DNA of 64,000 nt, taken from Leucobacter zeae. GTDB taxonomy: Bacteria; Actinomycetota; Actinomycetes; Actinomycetales; Microbacteriaceae. A program made the position numbers and the translations under genes. Position 1 is the first letter of the stretch. Each line of letters begins with the position of its first letter. The DNA is taken from the NCBI RefSeq assembly GCF_016758175.1, contig NZ_QYAB01000003.1, positions 62,001 to 126,000 of the forward strand, read 5' to 3'. Under the pieces are notes generated by a model. The model was not told the origin of the DNA. It ran no database searches and worked only from the letters and a program-made list of their open reading frames with translations. This document shows, piece by piece, positions 35,425-45,561 of this stretch.

Positions 35425-36900
35425 ATGGCGGAGAGCAGAACCAGACTCGGGGTGAGCGCGTACGCGATCGGGGTGTTCGTGCTCACGCTCGGCAGCAACG
35501 GCGTCCGCAACCTCGTCGGCTGGTGGGGCTTCCTCGCGATCGCGGCAGCGCTCGTCGTGATCGGCGTGGTCGTCTTCGTGCGCGAGAAGCCCGCGCGCTT
35601 CCGCTGGTACCGCCTGCCGAGCCCGATCTACTGGTTCCTCGCGCTCGCCGTGCTCTCGATCTTCTGGTCCCAGTACCGCCTCGAGAGCGTGCTCGGCGTG
35701 ATCGCGCAGCTCGCGACCACGCTGCTCGCGGTGGTGCTGGCGTTCGTACTGACCTGGCACGAGGTGCTGCGCGCGCTCGGCGGCGCGCTGCGGTGGATCA
35801 TCGGCGCCTCCGTCGTCTTCGAGCTCTGGGTCGCCCTCGTCGTGCGCGCCCCGGTCGCGCAGCGCTTCCTCCCCGACGGCTACGACGCTGGCGACTCCAA
35901 GCTGCTGCTGTGGAGCCGCGACCTGCTCCTCTCGGGCGGCCCGATCCAGGGCGTGCTCGCCAGCTCGGTGCTGCTGGGCTTCATCGGGCTGCTCGGAGTG
36001 ATCGTGTTCGGGATCCAGCTGCGCGCCGGCCTCGTGCGCCGCTTCGAGGGCGGGTTCTGGCTCCTGCTCGCCGCCGCGACGATCCTGCTCACCCGCGGCG
36101 CGACGGTGTGGGTAGCGCTCGCCGCGGCCGTCGTCGGGCTCGGCCTGGCGCTCTGGGCCAGACGGCTCGGTCCCGAGCGCCGCGCTCCGCTCTACCTCAC
36201 GGGCGCCGCGATCCTCGGCGTCGCGATCGGCCTGACGCTCTTCGCGCGCGAGTTCGTCTTCGGACTGCTCGGCAAGAGCGGCACGATGACCGGCCGGCTC
36301 GAGACCTGGCAGAAGGTCATCGACCTGGCCGAGCAGCGCCCCTGGTTCGGCTGGGGCTGGATCAGCTACTGGGCGCCGTGGGCCGAGCCCTTCGCGTCGC
36401 TCGACGAGAAGGCGGGCATTCCGGTGATGAGCGCGCACAACGCGTGGCTCGACGTCTGGCTCCAGCTCGGCATCGTGGGCGTGCTCGCGTTCGCGCCCAT
36501 CGTGGTGCTCACGACCTGGCGCGTCTGGTTCCGCGCGGTCGACCCTCCCCGCCGCGGCTACGGGCCGCCGCTCCCCTACGCGACGAGCGCGCTCTGGCCG
36601 TTCCTGGTGCTCGTCGCGCTCCTCGTCCAGTCCCTCTCCGAGAGCCGGCTGCTGATCGAGGGCGAATGGGTGCTGCTGATCCTGCTCGCCGTCAAGTCGC
36701 GCTTCGACTTCGAGCTCCCCTCGCAGGACGCCGAGCCGACGAAGCTCCCCTGGCAGCGCGTGCCGATCCCCCTGCACGAGAGCGGGCCGGTCGATATCGA
36801 TCGCGACGCGCTGCGTGCCGGGATCGACCGCTCCGGGGTCGATCGACCGGGTCCGGTGGCGCCCGAGGGTCCGGTCCCCCGCCGCACGGACCGCGGATGA
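35425..36900 (+). CDS. O-antigen ligase/Wzy-like polymerase membrane protein
   Basis: A 491-residue protein with about ten helices in the membrane. The Wzy_C-type region is recognisable in a large loop: GRLETWQKVIDLAEQRPWFGWGW, followed by MSAHNAWLDVWLQLGIVG, where the Arg and the His in AHNAW are the usual functional residues. Such proteins polymerise or ligate lipid-linked glycans. The last 70 residues are a polar cytoplasmic tail. Its stop overlaps the next gene by four bases (ATGA). The substrate is probably one of the glycans made by this locus. Confidence 0.82.
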   Translation: MAESRTRLGVSAYAIGVFVLTLGSNGVRNLVGWWGFLAIAAALVVIGVVVFVREKPARFRWYRLPSPIYWFLALAVLSIFWSQYRLESVLGVIAQLATTLLAVVLAFVLTWHEVLRALGGALRWIIGASVVFELWVALVVRAPVAQRFLPDGYDAGDSKLLLWSRDLLLSGGPIQGVLASSVLLGFIGLLGVIVFGIQLRAGLVRRFEGGFWLLLAAATILLTRGATVWVALAAAVVGLGLALWARRLGPERRAPLYLTGAAILGVAIGLTLFAREFVFGLLGKSGTMTGRLETWQKVIDLAEQRPWFGWGWISYWAPWAEPFASLDEKAGIPVMSAHNAWLDVWLQLGIVGVLAFAPIVVLTTWRVWFRAVDPPRRGYGPPLPYATSALWPFLVLVALLVQSLSESRLLIEGEWVLLILLAVKSRFDFELPSQDAEPTKLPWQRVPIPLHESGPVDIDRDALRAGIDRSGVDRPGPVAPEGPVPRRTDRG

Positions 36901-37274
36901 ACGGCGCACCCGCAGCCGATCGCCTGGCGGGGTTGCGCGACGACGCCCGCCTCGAACGGGAGACCGAGCTCGAGCGACGCGTGCGCGGCGGCGAGGACCC
37001 CGCGATCGCGACGGACGAGGTGCCCGACGTGGACGAGCTCGTCGTGCTCGCACTGCGCGACGAGCTGCTCGAATCCCGCGGCCTGCTCGCGGAGTTCGGA
37101 CTCGCGCGTCTGGCCGCGCGATCGGGTGCGCCCGACGCCGAGGAGCACCGCCGCAACGCGGATCGCGTCGAGTTCGGCCTGCTGCGCGAGATCGCTGACT
37201 CCGTGCCCGAGCTGACCGTCGCCGTCTGGGGCCTGGCGGCCGCTCTCCGGGTCGACCCAGGCCCCGCTCGGTAG
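36897..37274 (+). CDS. Small acidic helical protein coupled to the ligase gene, function unknown
   Basis: A 125-residue, mostly helical protein without a signal or membrane segment. It is rich in Asp, Glu, Leu and Arg with a possible short coiled coil (LRDELLESRGLLAEFGLARL). Its ATG overlaps the preceding stop (ATGA), so it is coupled. The ligase-like neighbour and GlfT2 downstream suggest a cytoplasmic role in glycan assembly, but no family is recognised. Confidence 0.65.
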   Translation: MNGAPAADRLAGLRDDARLERETELERRVRGGEDPAIATDEVPDVDELVVLALRDELLESRGLLAEFGLARLAARSGAPDAEEHRRNADRVEFGLLREIADSVPELTVAVWGLAAALRVDPGPAR

Positions 37275-37277
37275 ACT
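37272..37277 (+). promoter_or_regulatory. -10 box TAGACT upstream of glfT2
   Basis: It overlaps the stop codon of the preceding small gene and lies 56 bases before ATG 37334. A leadered transcript is expected; -35 not evident. Confidence 0.4.
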
Positions 37278-37333
37278 GTTCGGGTTCCCCGCGAGGCCCG
37301 AGGCCCGCACCCGTCCGCGAAGAGAGGCGCTCG

Positions 37334-39238
37334 ATGGCGACCACGCTCCAGAACATCGTCTTCCCGCTCGACAAGGATCCCGATGTGCTGCCGCTCTACG
37401 CGGACGCCGAGACCTGGTCCCGGATCGGCGGCCGCGACGTGCGACTCAGCCAGAACGCGCACATAGACAACGTGCTCTCGCGCTCGAGCGTGCGGGTGCG
37501 CGAGGGCAAGCGGGTGTCGTACGCGAGCTACTTCAACGCGTTCCCGGCCTCGTACTGGCAGCGCTGGACGGTCGTCGATGCGGTGCGGCTGACGCTGCGC
37601 ACCGAAGGGCCTGGCACGATCATCGTCTACCGGTCCAACGCGGGCGGGGTGCAGCAGCGCGTCGACTCGCGCAGCGTGACGGGAGCCTCCGAGACGCACT
37701 TCGACCTGCCGCTGCGCTCCTTCACCGACGGCGGCTGGTACTGGTTCGATCTCATCGCCAACGAGAGCGATCTCGTGCTCGCCGGGGGCGAATGGACGAC
37801 GGAGGCCGCGCCCGTGGCCACGGGCAAGCTCAGCCTGGGCATGACGACCTACAACAAGCCCGACTACTGCGTGGCGACCCTCGGCAACATCGCCGACAAT
37901 CCCGCGCTGCTCGAGGGCATCGACCGCATCTTCCTCGTCGATCAGGGCACGCAGCGCGTACGCGATCAGGAGGGCTTCGACGAGGTCGCCGCTCGTCTCG
38001 GCGAGCAGCTGCGGGTGATCGAACAGGGCAACCTCGGCGGATCCGGCGGCTTCGCGCGCTCGATGGCCGAGACGCTCGAGCGGGAGGACACCGACTTCCT
38101 CCTCCTGCTCGACGACGACGTCGAGTTCGAGACGGAGAGCGCGCTGCGCGCGCTGCAGTTCGGCCGCTTCAGCCGCACCCCCGTCATCGTGGGCGGGCAC
38201 ATGTTCGACCTGCTCGACAAGCCCGTGCTGCACGCCTGGGCCGAGGTCGTGCGCCCGGAGCCGTTCCTGTGGGGCCCCTCGTTCGAGGAGCAGCACCGCC
38301 ACGACTTCCGTCGCCGCAACCTCCGCCAGACCAAGTGGATGCACGCGCGCCTGGACTCCGACTACAACGGCTGGTGGATGTGCATGATCCCGAAGCGCGT
38401 GATCCAGGAGATCGGGCTCTCCCTGCCCGTCTTCATCAAGTGGGACGACGCCGAATACGGACTGCGCGCGAAGGCCGCGGGCTTCCGCACCGTATCGCTG
38501 CCCGGTGTCGCGCTCTGGCACGTGTCGTGGCTCGACAAGGACGACTCGCAGGACTGGCAGGCGTACTTCCACACCCGCAACCGCATCATCGCCGGCCTGC
38601 TGCACTCCGACCGCCCCAGGAGCGGGCGGCTGATGCAGAACAGCGGCCGCCAGGACATCAAGAAGCTGCTCAACATGCAGTACTACGCCGTGCAGCTGGC
38701 GGTCGACGGCATGCGCGACGTGCTCCGCGGGCCCGACCACCTGCACGAGGACCTCGCGAAGGACATGCCCCGCGCCCGCGCCCGCGCCGCGGAGTTCCCC
38801 GAGACCCGGGTGTACCGGCCGGGGGATCCGGACACGCCGGTCTCCCGGGGCGGCCGCGCACTCCCCGAACTGCGCGACAAGGTCACGAGCCCGAAGGGCG
38901 CGGGCCTCGCGCTCTTCACGCTGCGCATGGTCCCAGAGCACTGGCGGCGCCAGGCGGGCGAGGCGGACATGTCGGCGCCGGAGCTCGAGTACTCGAAGCA
39001 CGACGCCCACTGGTGGCGGATCCCGCACCACAGCAGCGTCGTGGTGGGCGCCGCGGACGGCAGCGGCAAGATGTGGTACCGCTTCGACCGCGCCAAGTTC
39101 CGTCGCCTGCTGCGGGAGTCCCGCGAGCTGAGCCGTGAGATCGAGAAGAACTGGGACCGTCTCGCCGCGGACTACCGCGCCGCGCTGCCCCGGTTCACCT
39201 CGGTCGAGGAGTGGAAGCGGACCTTCGAGGGACGCTGA
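37334..39238 (+). CDS. glfT2: Galactofuranosyltransferase, GlfT2-like
   Basis: A 634-residue GT2-family enzyme, nearly the length of mycobacterial GlfT2. The N-terminal beta domain (to about 160) precedes the GT-A core, which has TYNKPDYC, QGNLGGSGGFARSM (231-244), the metal motif DDD (260-262), WDDAEYGLRAKAAGF and HVSWLDKDD. The C-terminal helical domain includes MQYYAVQLAVDGMRD. It would polymerise Galf from UDP-Galf made by Glf, encoded 5 kb away. The mycolyl-arabinogalactan context of mycobacteria is absent, so the product is probably a different galactan. The 3' end overlaps the convergent acyltransferase by 67 bases. Confidence 0.88.
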   Translation: MATTLQNIVFPLDKDPDVLPLYADAETWSRIGGRDVRLSQNAHIDNVLSRSSVRVREGKRVSYASYFNAFPASYWQRWTVVDAVRLTLRTEGPGTIIVYRSNAGGVQQRVDSRSVTGASETHFDLPLRSFTDGGWYWFDLIANESDLVLAGGEWTTEAAPVATGKLSLGMTTYNKPDYCVATLGNIADNPALLEGIDRIFLVDQGTQRVRDQEGFDEVAARLGEQLRVIEQGNLGGSGGFARSMAETLEREDTDFLLLLDDDVEFETESALRALQFGRFSRTPVIVGGHMFDLLDKPVLHAWAEVVRPEPFLWGPSFEEQHRHDFRRRNLRQTKWMHARLDSDYNGWWMCMIPKRVIQEIGLSLPVFIKWDDAEYGLRAKAAGFRTVSLPGVALWHVSWLDKDDSQDWQAYFHTRNRIIAGLLHSDRPRSGRLMQNSGRQDIKKLLNMQYYAVQLAVDGMRDVLRGPDHLHEDLAKDMPRARARAAEFPETRVYRPGDPDTPVSRGGRALPELRDKVTSPKGAGLALFTLRMVPEHWRRQAGEADMSAPELEYSKHDAHWWRIPHHSSVVVGAADGSGKMWYRFDRAKFRRLLRESRELSREIEKNWDRLAADYRAALPRFTSVEEWKRTFEGR

Positions 39239-41322
39239 CCCTCCGGTCGGGATCCCGCGCTCGGTGAGCGGGCCACAGAGCTCTTCGATGACTCCACGAG
39301 CGGCACCAGGCGCTCGGTGAACCAGGGAACGAGCGTACTGGCGAATGTCGCCGAGAGATGATCGTCGTCGAAATAGACCACGACTCCTCCAATCACCGCA
39401 TGGCAGCTCCCGTCCGCGCAGATGATCTCCCGCGGGTCGATCTGCGCTGCCCCGGTCTGCTCCGCCGCGCTCAGCAGCCAGTCATCGGCCTCCGGCGGTG
39501 TCCAGGCGCACGGGTCCGCTGCGCCGATACCCGCGGCTTCGACGCATTCGACGCCTGTCAGGGCACCCTTCCCATCAGCGGCAGTCCCCGGCTCCATCCC
39601 GGGCACGTCGCGGATCACGACAACCCGCTTGCCCGCATCGCGGTAGCTCTGGAGCCGCTCTACTGCAGACGTTTCGAACCCATTGCTCGGCTTCACCAGT
39701 GCTGAGATCACCACGACGTCGATATCGGGGTCGTTCCTCACCCGCTCGCTCTGCGCCTCCGCCCAATCAATGCAGATCCTCCGGGCTCCAGGGTCCTGAA
39801 CGTTGTCGGCGCGTTCGAAGCCGGTGCACCCGGTCAGCGCGATGCCGTGGAAGTCCCAGCCCCGCTGCTGCGCCAGGGCGGAGATCGGCTGCATGAGATG
39901 GTTCGTGTGCGAATCACCGACCATAGCGACCCCGATCCCGTCGCTCGGGAAATCGCAGCGCGATTCCATCAGCTTGTCCAACGTTCGCGATGAGCATCGG
40001 CTCTCGCCGTCCATCCATGCGCGATAGCCGTCGCTCGAGGCGGCCGCGAAGTCTATGTCCGGAGTGGCGCGATAGGGATCCGCGCAATCATTCTCCACCG
40101 CATAGGCGCCGAAGCACCCCTCAGTGTCGGCGACCTGCGCGGCGAGTTCGGCGTTCGCCAGGTGGGCCTCCGCTTTCGCGATTGTCGCGGGAGCGAGTCC
40201 GACGCCACCGATGAGCAGCATCGCCGCGAGCATGCAGGCGAACGTCGGCACCCGGCGCCGCAGGAACCCGGGCGCCCGGCGCACCGGATCTTCCACCCAG
40301 CGCTTCGTGAGCAGGGAGAGAACGAGCGTGAGCAGCACGATCGCACCGGCCCAGATCCACCCGGGAGGTCTGCCGAGCTGTGAGGCCACGACGATGATAA
40401 TGGGCCAGTGCCAGAGATACACCGCGTACGAGAGGCCGCCGAGCGCCTGAATCGGCCTGATCCGTGCGATGGCCTGCGGCGTCCACCGGACAGCGCTGTC
40501 CCCGAGCCAGATGAGTGTGGCGGTCGCACCGACAGGGATCAACGCGATCCAGCCGGGGAACGGACTCCGGCCGTCCATCAGGAGGGCGGAGGCGACCACG
40601 GTAAGCAGCGCCGCCCAACTGACGACACCTCGGAAGACTGCACCCAGGCGTACCGTCGGCACCAGCGCGACCAGGCCGCCGAGTGCGAACTCCCAAGCTC
40701 GTGTGGTCGTCATGAAGTACGCCGATGGCTGGGAACGGGCGGTCTCGAAGATCGAGTAGGCCAACGAGAGCACAAGCACGACGATGAGCGCGATCGCAAC
40801 GGCAGTGCGCCGATCGACTCGCCTGGCTCGCGAAGCGGCCCAGATCGCGGCGAAGATGATGATCGGCCAGAGGATGTAGAACTGTTCCTCCACGGACAGT
40901 GACCAGTAGTGCTGGGCGATGGATGGCGCGTTGTCTGCTGCGAGGTAGTCGACCGAACTCTCGGCGAGGAACCAGTTGAGCACGTAGAGGGCGGCGAATC
41001 CGATCTCCGTCAGATTACGCACTTCGACAGAGTCGGCGAGCACGTACTTGGCGGCGATGGCGGATACGATCAGCACGACCGCTGCTGCGGGAAGGAGACG
41101 CCGTACGCGCCTAGCCCAGAACTCCGTGAGGCTGATCCGGCCGGTACGCTCGACCTCCCGGAGCAAGTGGCCCGTGATCAGGAACCCGCTGATCACGAAG
41201 AAGACGTCAACGCCGATATATCCGCCAGGCAGAACAGCAGCGCTCAGGTGGAACACCACCACGAGCGCCACTGCGAGTGCGCGAAGGCCCTGGATGTCTG
41301 TGCGAAGGTGAGCCTGGGCCAT
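39172..41322 (-). CDS. Acyltransferase-3 with SGNH hydrolase domain (OafA-like)
   Basis: A 716-residue membrane O-acyltransferase. Residues about 8-370 form an acyltransferase-3 domain with ten or more helices: RTDIQGLRALAV, GYIGVDVFFVISGFLI and the family YWSLSVEEQFYILWP. Residues about 400-690 form an SGNH domain with catalytic Ser in VGDSHTNHL and the Asp/His in DDDHLSATFA. It transfers acyl groups (often acetyl) onto surface glycans. The start is ATG 41322, eight bases after TAGAAT; ATG 41328 is an alternative. GC is visibly lower than in neighbours. Its last 22 codons lie antisense to the end of glfT2. Confidence 0.88.
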   Translation of the reverse strand: MAQAHLRTDIQGLRALAVALVVVFHLSAAVLPGGYIGVDVFFVISGFLITGHLLREVERTGRISLTEFWARRVRRLLPAAAVVLIVSAIAAKYVLADSVEVRNLTEIGFAALYVLNWFLAESSVDYLAADNAPSIAQHYWSLSVEEQFYILWPIIIFAAIWAASRARRVDRRTAVAIALIVVLVLSLAYSIFETARSQPSAYFMTTTRAWEFALGGLVALVPTVRLGAVFRGVVSWAALLTVVASALLMDGRSPFPGWIALIPVGATATLIWLGDSAVRWTPQAIARIRPIQALGGLSYAVYLWHWPIIIVVASQLGRPPGWIWAGAIVLLTLVLSLLTKRWVEDPVRRAPGFLRRRVPTFACMLAAMLLIGGVGLAPATIAKAEAHLANAELAAQVADTEGCFGAYAVENDCADPYRATPDIDFAAASSDGYRAWMDGESRCSSRTLDKLMESRCDFPSDGIGVAMVGDSHTNHLMQPISALAQQRGWDFHGIALTGCTGFERADNVQDPGARRICIDWAEAQSERVRNDPDIDVVVISALVKPSNGFETSAVERLQSYRDAGKRVVVIRDVPGMEPGTAADGKGALTGVECVEAAGIGAADPCAWTPPEADDWLLSAAEQTGAAQIDPREIICADGSCHAVIGGVVVYFDDDHLSATFASTLVPWFTERLVPLVESSKSSVARSPSAGSRPEGQRPSKVRFHSSTEVNRGSAAR

Positions 41323-41330
41323 GGACATTC

Positions 41331-41336
41331 ATTCTA
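41331..41336 (-). promoter_or_regulatory. -10 box TAGAAT for the acyltransferase gene (leaderless)
   Basis: Eight bases before ATG 41322, two before ATG 41328; spacing favours the inner ATG. Confidence 0.45.
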
Positions 41337-41360
41337 CCGAGCGTTCCAGCGGGGAATGGA

Positions 41361-41400
41361 CGAGGGCCCGGATCGACGCGAACGTCGAACCGGGCCCTCG
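41361..41400 (-). terminator. Strong hairpin downstream of the metzincin gene
   Basis: Outer arms of eleven bases (41361-41371 and 41390-41400) and inner six-base arms around a CGAA loop, with one A-A mismatch. It lies between the metzincin stop and the acyltransferase start. Confidence 0.75.
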
Positions 41401-41441
41401 TGGCACGCCAGCGCGGAGTGCGGAAGCTCCAGCAAGAAGCG

Positions 41442-44135
41442 CTAGCTGTAGATACGGTAGAGGAACGTCGCCATCGCGCCGCGCGTCGTCGAGTTCTTCG
41501 GGTTGTACTTCGACGCCTTCGCGGCATAGCCCTTCTGGTACATCCAGGCGATGCCCTTGTAGTGCACGTAGCTCTTCGGCACGTCGGAGTACGGCAGCTT
41601 CAGCGTCGACTTCGGCTTGTAGCTCGGAGCCTCCATGCGCTGCATGAAGGTGGCGAGCGCACCGCGGGTGACGGGATTGGAGGTGTTGAACTTCGATGCC
41701 TTCGCGGCGTAGCCGCGCTGGTACATCCACGCGATCCCCTTGTAGTGCGGATCCGTCTTCTTCACATCGCGGAACGGCAGCTTCAACGTCGACTTCGGCT
41801 GGTAATTCGGCTCCATCTTGCGCATCAGCATGGTGGCGAACGCCCCGCGCGTGGTCGCGTTCTTCGGGTAGTACTTCGGGGTGCTCGTGCCGCTCTTGAC
41901 ATAATTATTCGCGGCCATCCACTCGACGCCCTTGTAGTGCACGTTGTTCCACAGCACATCGACGAACGTCGGCTTGACGACCGTGCGGGCGCCCGACGTC
42001 GAGCCGTTGCCCTTCACGTAGCCGGACGCGGTCGGGAACACCTTGACCGTGACCTTCTTGCCGATGTCGCTCGCGGTGGTGCGGTACACGGAGCTCGTCG
42101 CTCCCTTGATGGCGGCGCCGTTGCGGTACCACTGGTAGTTATCCTTGGTCCCCGCGGGCGCGGTCGTGGACCCGAAGCCCGAATTGAGCTTCCACGCGCC
42201 GCCCGTGATCCGGGCCTTGAGGCGCTTGCCCGCGATGAGCGGCGAACCGTCGGCGAGGTCGGTCGTCACGGTCTTCCCTCCGTTGCGGAAGCCCTTGTAC
42301 TCGACGGAGACCGTCGCGTACTCCGTGGAGAACTTGTTCACGCGCACCTGCATGGTGCCGCCGGAGGGCTGCAGCACGTTGCCGGTCCGCATGGTCTGGT
42401 AGCGCTTGCCCGAAGCCCAGCGCGACAGCACGACGTTCTTCTTGGCGTCGTAGGTCGGAGAGTTCGAGTAGGTGCGCATGACGCGCACACCGGCGGCGAT
42501 GTAGTTGCCGCTGATCGGACCGCGATAGGTCAGGTCCCACGGCGTCCCGCTGTCCTGCCCGAGCTTCTTGCGGAACTCGACGAACGCGGTCCCCGCGGAT
42601 CCGGGCCCGGTCACGCGCAGCCCGCGCAGTCCGCTCGACATACCCGCGGCACGGATGGTGAAGGTCTGCACGGCGCCCCCGGCCGTCGTCACCTGCTTGA
42701 CGGACCCGCTCGGCGCGACGCCGAGCACCCAGCGCTGCCCGATGGCGAGCGCCGCCGGCTTCTTGCCGTAGCCGTTGAACCAGGATCCCATCACGTTGTA
42801 GAGGTCGCCGTACTCGACGTCGGAGCAGCCCGAGCCGCTCTTCGCCCTGCCGTACGCATCCGCCGGAGCGTCGACCTTCGGCGAGGTGCAGTTGCGGGCG
42901 TTGCCGTGGCCGAGGCCGAGGTTGTGGCCGAACTCGTGCGCGGTCAGCGTCGTGCCGTCGCTCGTGGGCTGCCCCGAATCGAGCACGCCGAGGTCGACCC
43001 AGATCACGCCGCCCGCGTGGATCGAGGCGGGGGTGGTGCCCCAGCCGGCGGCACCGCCGCAGTTCTGATTGACGACCGCGAGCAGGTGGCGCCCCGTCTT
43101 CAGGTAGTCATTGGCGTTCGGCCACTTCTTCGTGCCGTTGCTGTTCTTGTAGCTCCAGATCGCCTGATTCCAGAGACCGTACTCGTCGCAACGGCTCACG
43201 TTCGGCGTCAGGGCCTTGTACGTGCTGAAGCTCAGACCCGACACCTTGCCGTTGGTCTGGTTCTTCCAGTAGGCCGAGACGTCGGCGACGAGCTTCTGCA
43301 GCCCGGCCTTCGTCGGCGCGGTGCGCGCGGAGCCGCCGAAGTTCACGACGTCGACGGCGTGCGACTTGGCCGTGATCGCGGCAGCGGCGGGAGCGTCGAG
43401 CCCCATGCCGGCGTCGGCGTTGGCGGGGTTCGCGGTCGCGACGCCCGAGGCGTCGATCTCGACCCCCGTCTCGGCGGCGGCGTCATGCGCGGTCTCGGCG
43501 ACCTCGACGGGCGCGAGCGCGCCCTCGGCGTCGATGCGCTCCTGGACCGCGTCGATCGCAGCGGTGGGCAGTGCGACGTCACCGACGAAGTCGGCGCCGT
43601 TCACGAGCTCTCCCTGCGACGCGGCGGCGTCGAGGGGCACGAAGCCGAACTCGTTCGTCGCGACCACGAGCCGGTCGCCGGCGTGCGCTGCTTCGGTGTG
43701 CGCCTCCGACTCCACGGGCTCGCCCGTCTCGAGGTCGAGCGGCATGGTGCTCGACTCGTCCGGGAGCACGAGCAGCGTGCCGGTGACCTCGACGGTCTCC
43801 GGAGCCTCCGCGACGGGCTCGGCGGGCGCCTCGGGCTCGGCGGCTTCGGGCTCCTCGACGGCGGGCTCGGCGGCCTCGGGCGACTCCGCAGCCGGATCCT
43901 CCTCCCCCGCTTCGGGAGTGCCGGTCTCTGCCGGGTTCTCCTCCGCCGGGTCCCCCTCTGCGGGCGTCTCGGCCCCGGGAGCCTCCGTCTGCGGAGCACC
44001 GGTTTCCGGGCTCTCGACCGACGTGGTCGGATCGGCGTCTCCCGGCTGTTCGCCGAACGCCTGCGCAGGCGAGGCGCTCAGCACGAGCAGCACCGCGAGC
44101 GCACCTCCCGCCAGCGGCTTCAAGATGGATCGCAC
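41442..44135 (-). CDS. Secreted zinc metalloprotease (metzincin) with SLH-like repeats
   Basis: An 897-residue exported protein. Signal peptide about 1-26 (ending PAQA). An extreme Glu/Pro/Ala linker runs to about 115, a pro-region to about 260, and the catalytic domain has HEFGHNLGLGH (400-410) with the met-turn NVMGSW (Met449). This is the HExxHxxGxxH zinc site of metzincins such as gametolysin/M11. A beta-rich region includes an Ig-like segment (YQWYRNGAAIKGATSSVYR), then three SLH-like repeats (about 720-897), which usually bind cell-wall polysaccharide. GTG 44135 has AAAGGAG upstream. It stands alone between terminators inside the glycan locus. Confidence 0.85.
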   Translation of the reverse strand: MRSILKPLAGGALAVLLVLSASPAQAFGEQPGDADPTTSVESPETGAPQTEAPGAETPAEGDPAEENPAETGTPEAGEEDPAAESPEAAEPAVEEPEAAEPEAPAEPVAEAPETVEVTGTLLVLPDESSTMPLDLETGEPVESEAHTEAAHAGDRLVVATNEFGFVPLDAAASQGELVNGADFVGDVALPTAAIDAVQERIDAEGALAPVEVAETAHDAAAETGVEIDASGVATANPANADAGMGLDAPAAAAITAKSHAVDVVNFGGSARTAPTKAGLQKLVADVSAYWKNQTNGKVSGLSFSTYKALTPNVSRCDEYGLWNQAIWSYKNSNGTKKWPNANDYLKTGRHLLAVVNQNCGGAAGWGTTPASIHAGGVIWVDLGVLDSGQPTSDGTTLTAHEFGHNLGLGHGNARNCTSPKVDAPADAYGRAKSGSGCSDVEYGDLYNVMGSWFNGYGKKPAALAIGQRWVLGVAPSGSVKQVTTAGGAVQTFTIRAAGMSSGLRGLRVTGPGSAGTAFVEFRKKLGQDSGTPWDLTYRGPISGNYIAAGVRVMRTYSNSPTYDAKKNVVLSRWASGKRYQTMRTGNVLQPSGGTMQVRVNKFSTEYATVSVEYKGFRNGGKTVTTDLADGSPLIAGKRLKARITGGAWKLNSGFGSTTAPAGTKDNYQWYRNGAAIKGATSSVYRTTASDIGKKVTVKVFPTASGYVKGNGSTSGARTVVKPTFVDVLWNNVHYKGVEWMAANNYVKSGTSTPKYYPKNATTRGAFATMLMRKMEPNYQPKSTLKLPFRDVKKTDPHYKGIAWMYQRGYAAKASKFNTSNPVTRGALATFMQRMEAPSYKPKSTLKLPYSDVPKSYVHYKGIAWMYQKGYAAKASKYNPKNSTTRGAMATFLYRIYS
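41445..41966 (-). repeat. Three SLH-like repeats in the metzincin C-terminus
   Basis: Units of 64, 61 and 49 residues (41775-41966, 41592-41774, 41445-41591). Each has a DV start, HYKGI(A/E)WM, GYAAKASK and TTRGAxAT with a terminal aromatic/Arg pattern. Units 2 and 3 are close to identical in the central part. Confidence 0.8.
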
Positions 44136-44238
44136 TGGGGCTCCTTTGGCTGAATGTCGACAATATCCAAGCAGCAGCTTAGACGAAGCTGGCCCCCACC
44201 CCGTACCAGTATTTCCGATGCGCGTGCGGGGGCACAAG

Positions 44239-44275
44239 CAGGGGCCTGACGCCGCGATGCGGCATCAGGCCCCTG
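44239..44275 (-). terminator. Terminator hairpin after glf
   Basis: Seventeen-base arms with a single G-T pair and a three-base loop, twelve bases after the glf stop. No clear T tract. Confidence 0.75.
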
Positions 44276-44286
44276 GCTCGGGTGCG

Positions 44287-45519
<1,233 letters not shown>

Positions 45520-45561
45520 CTACGCTCCAGTTCCAGCGCACGGCGACGAAAGGGGATGCCG

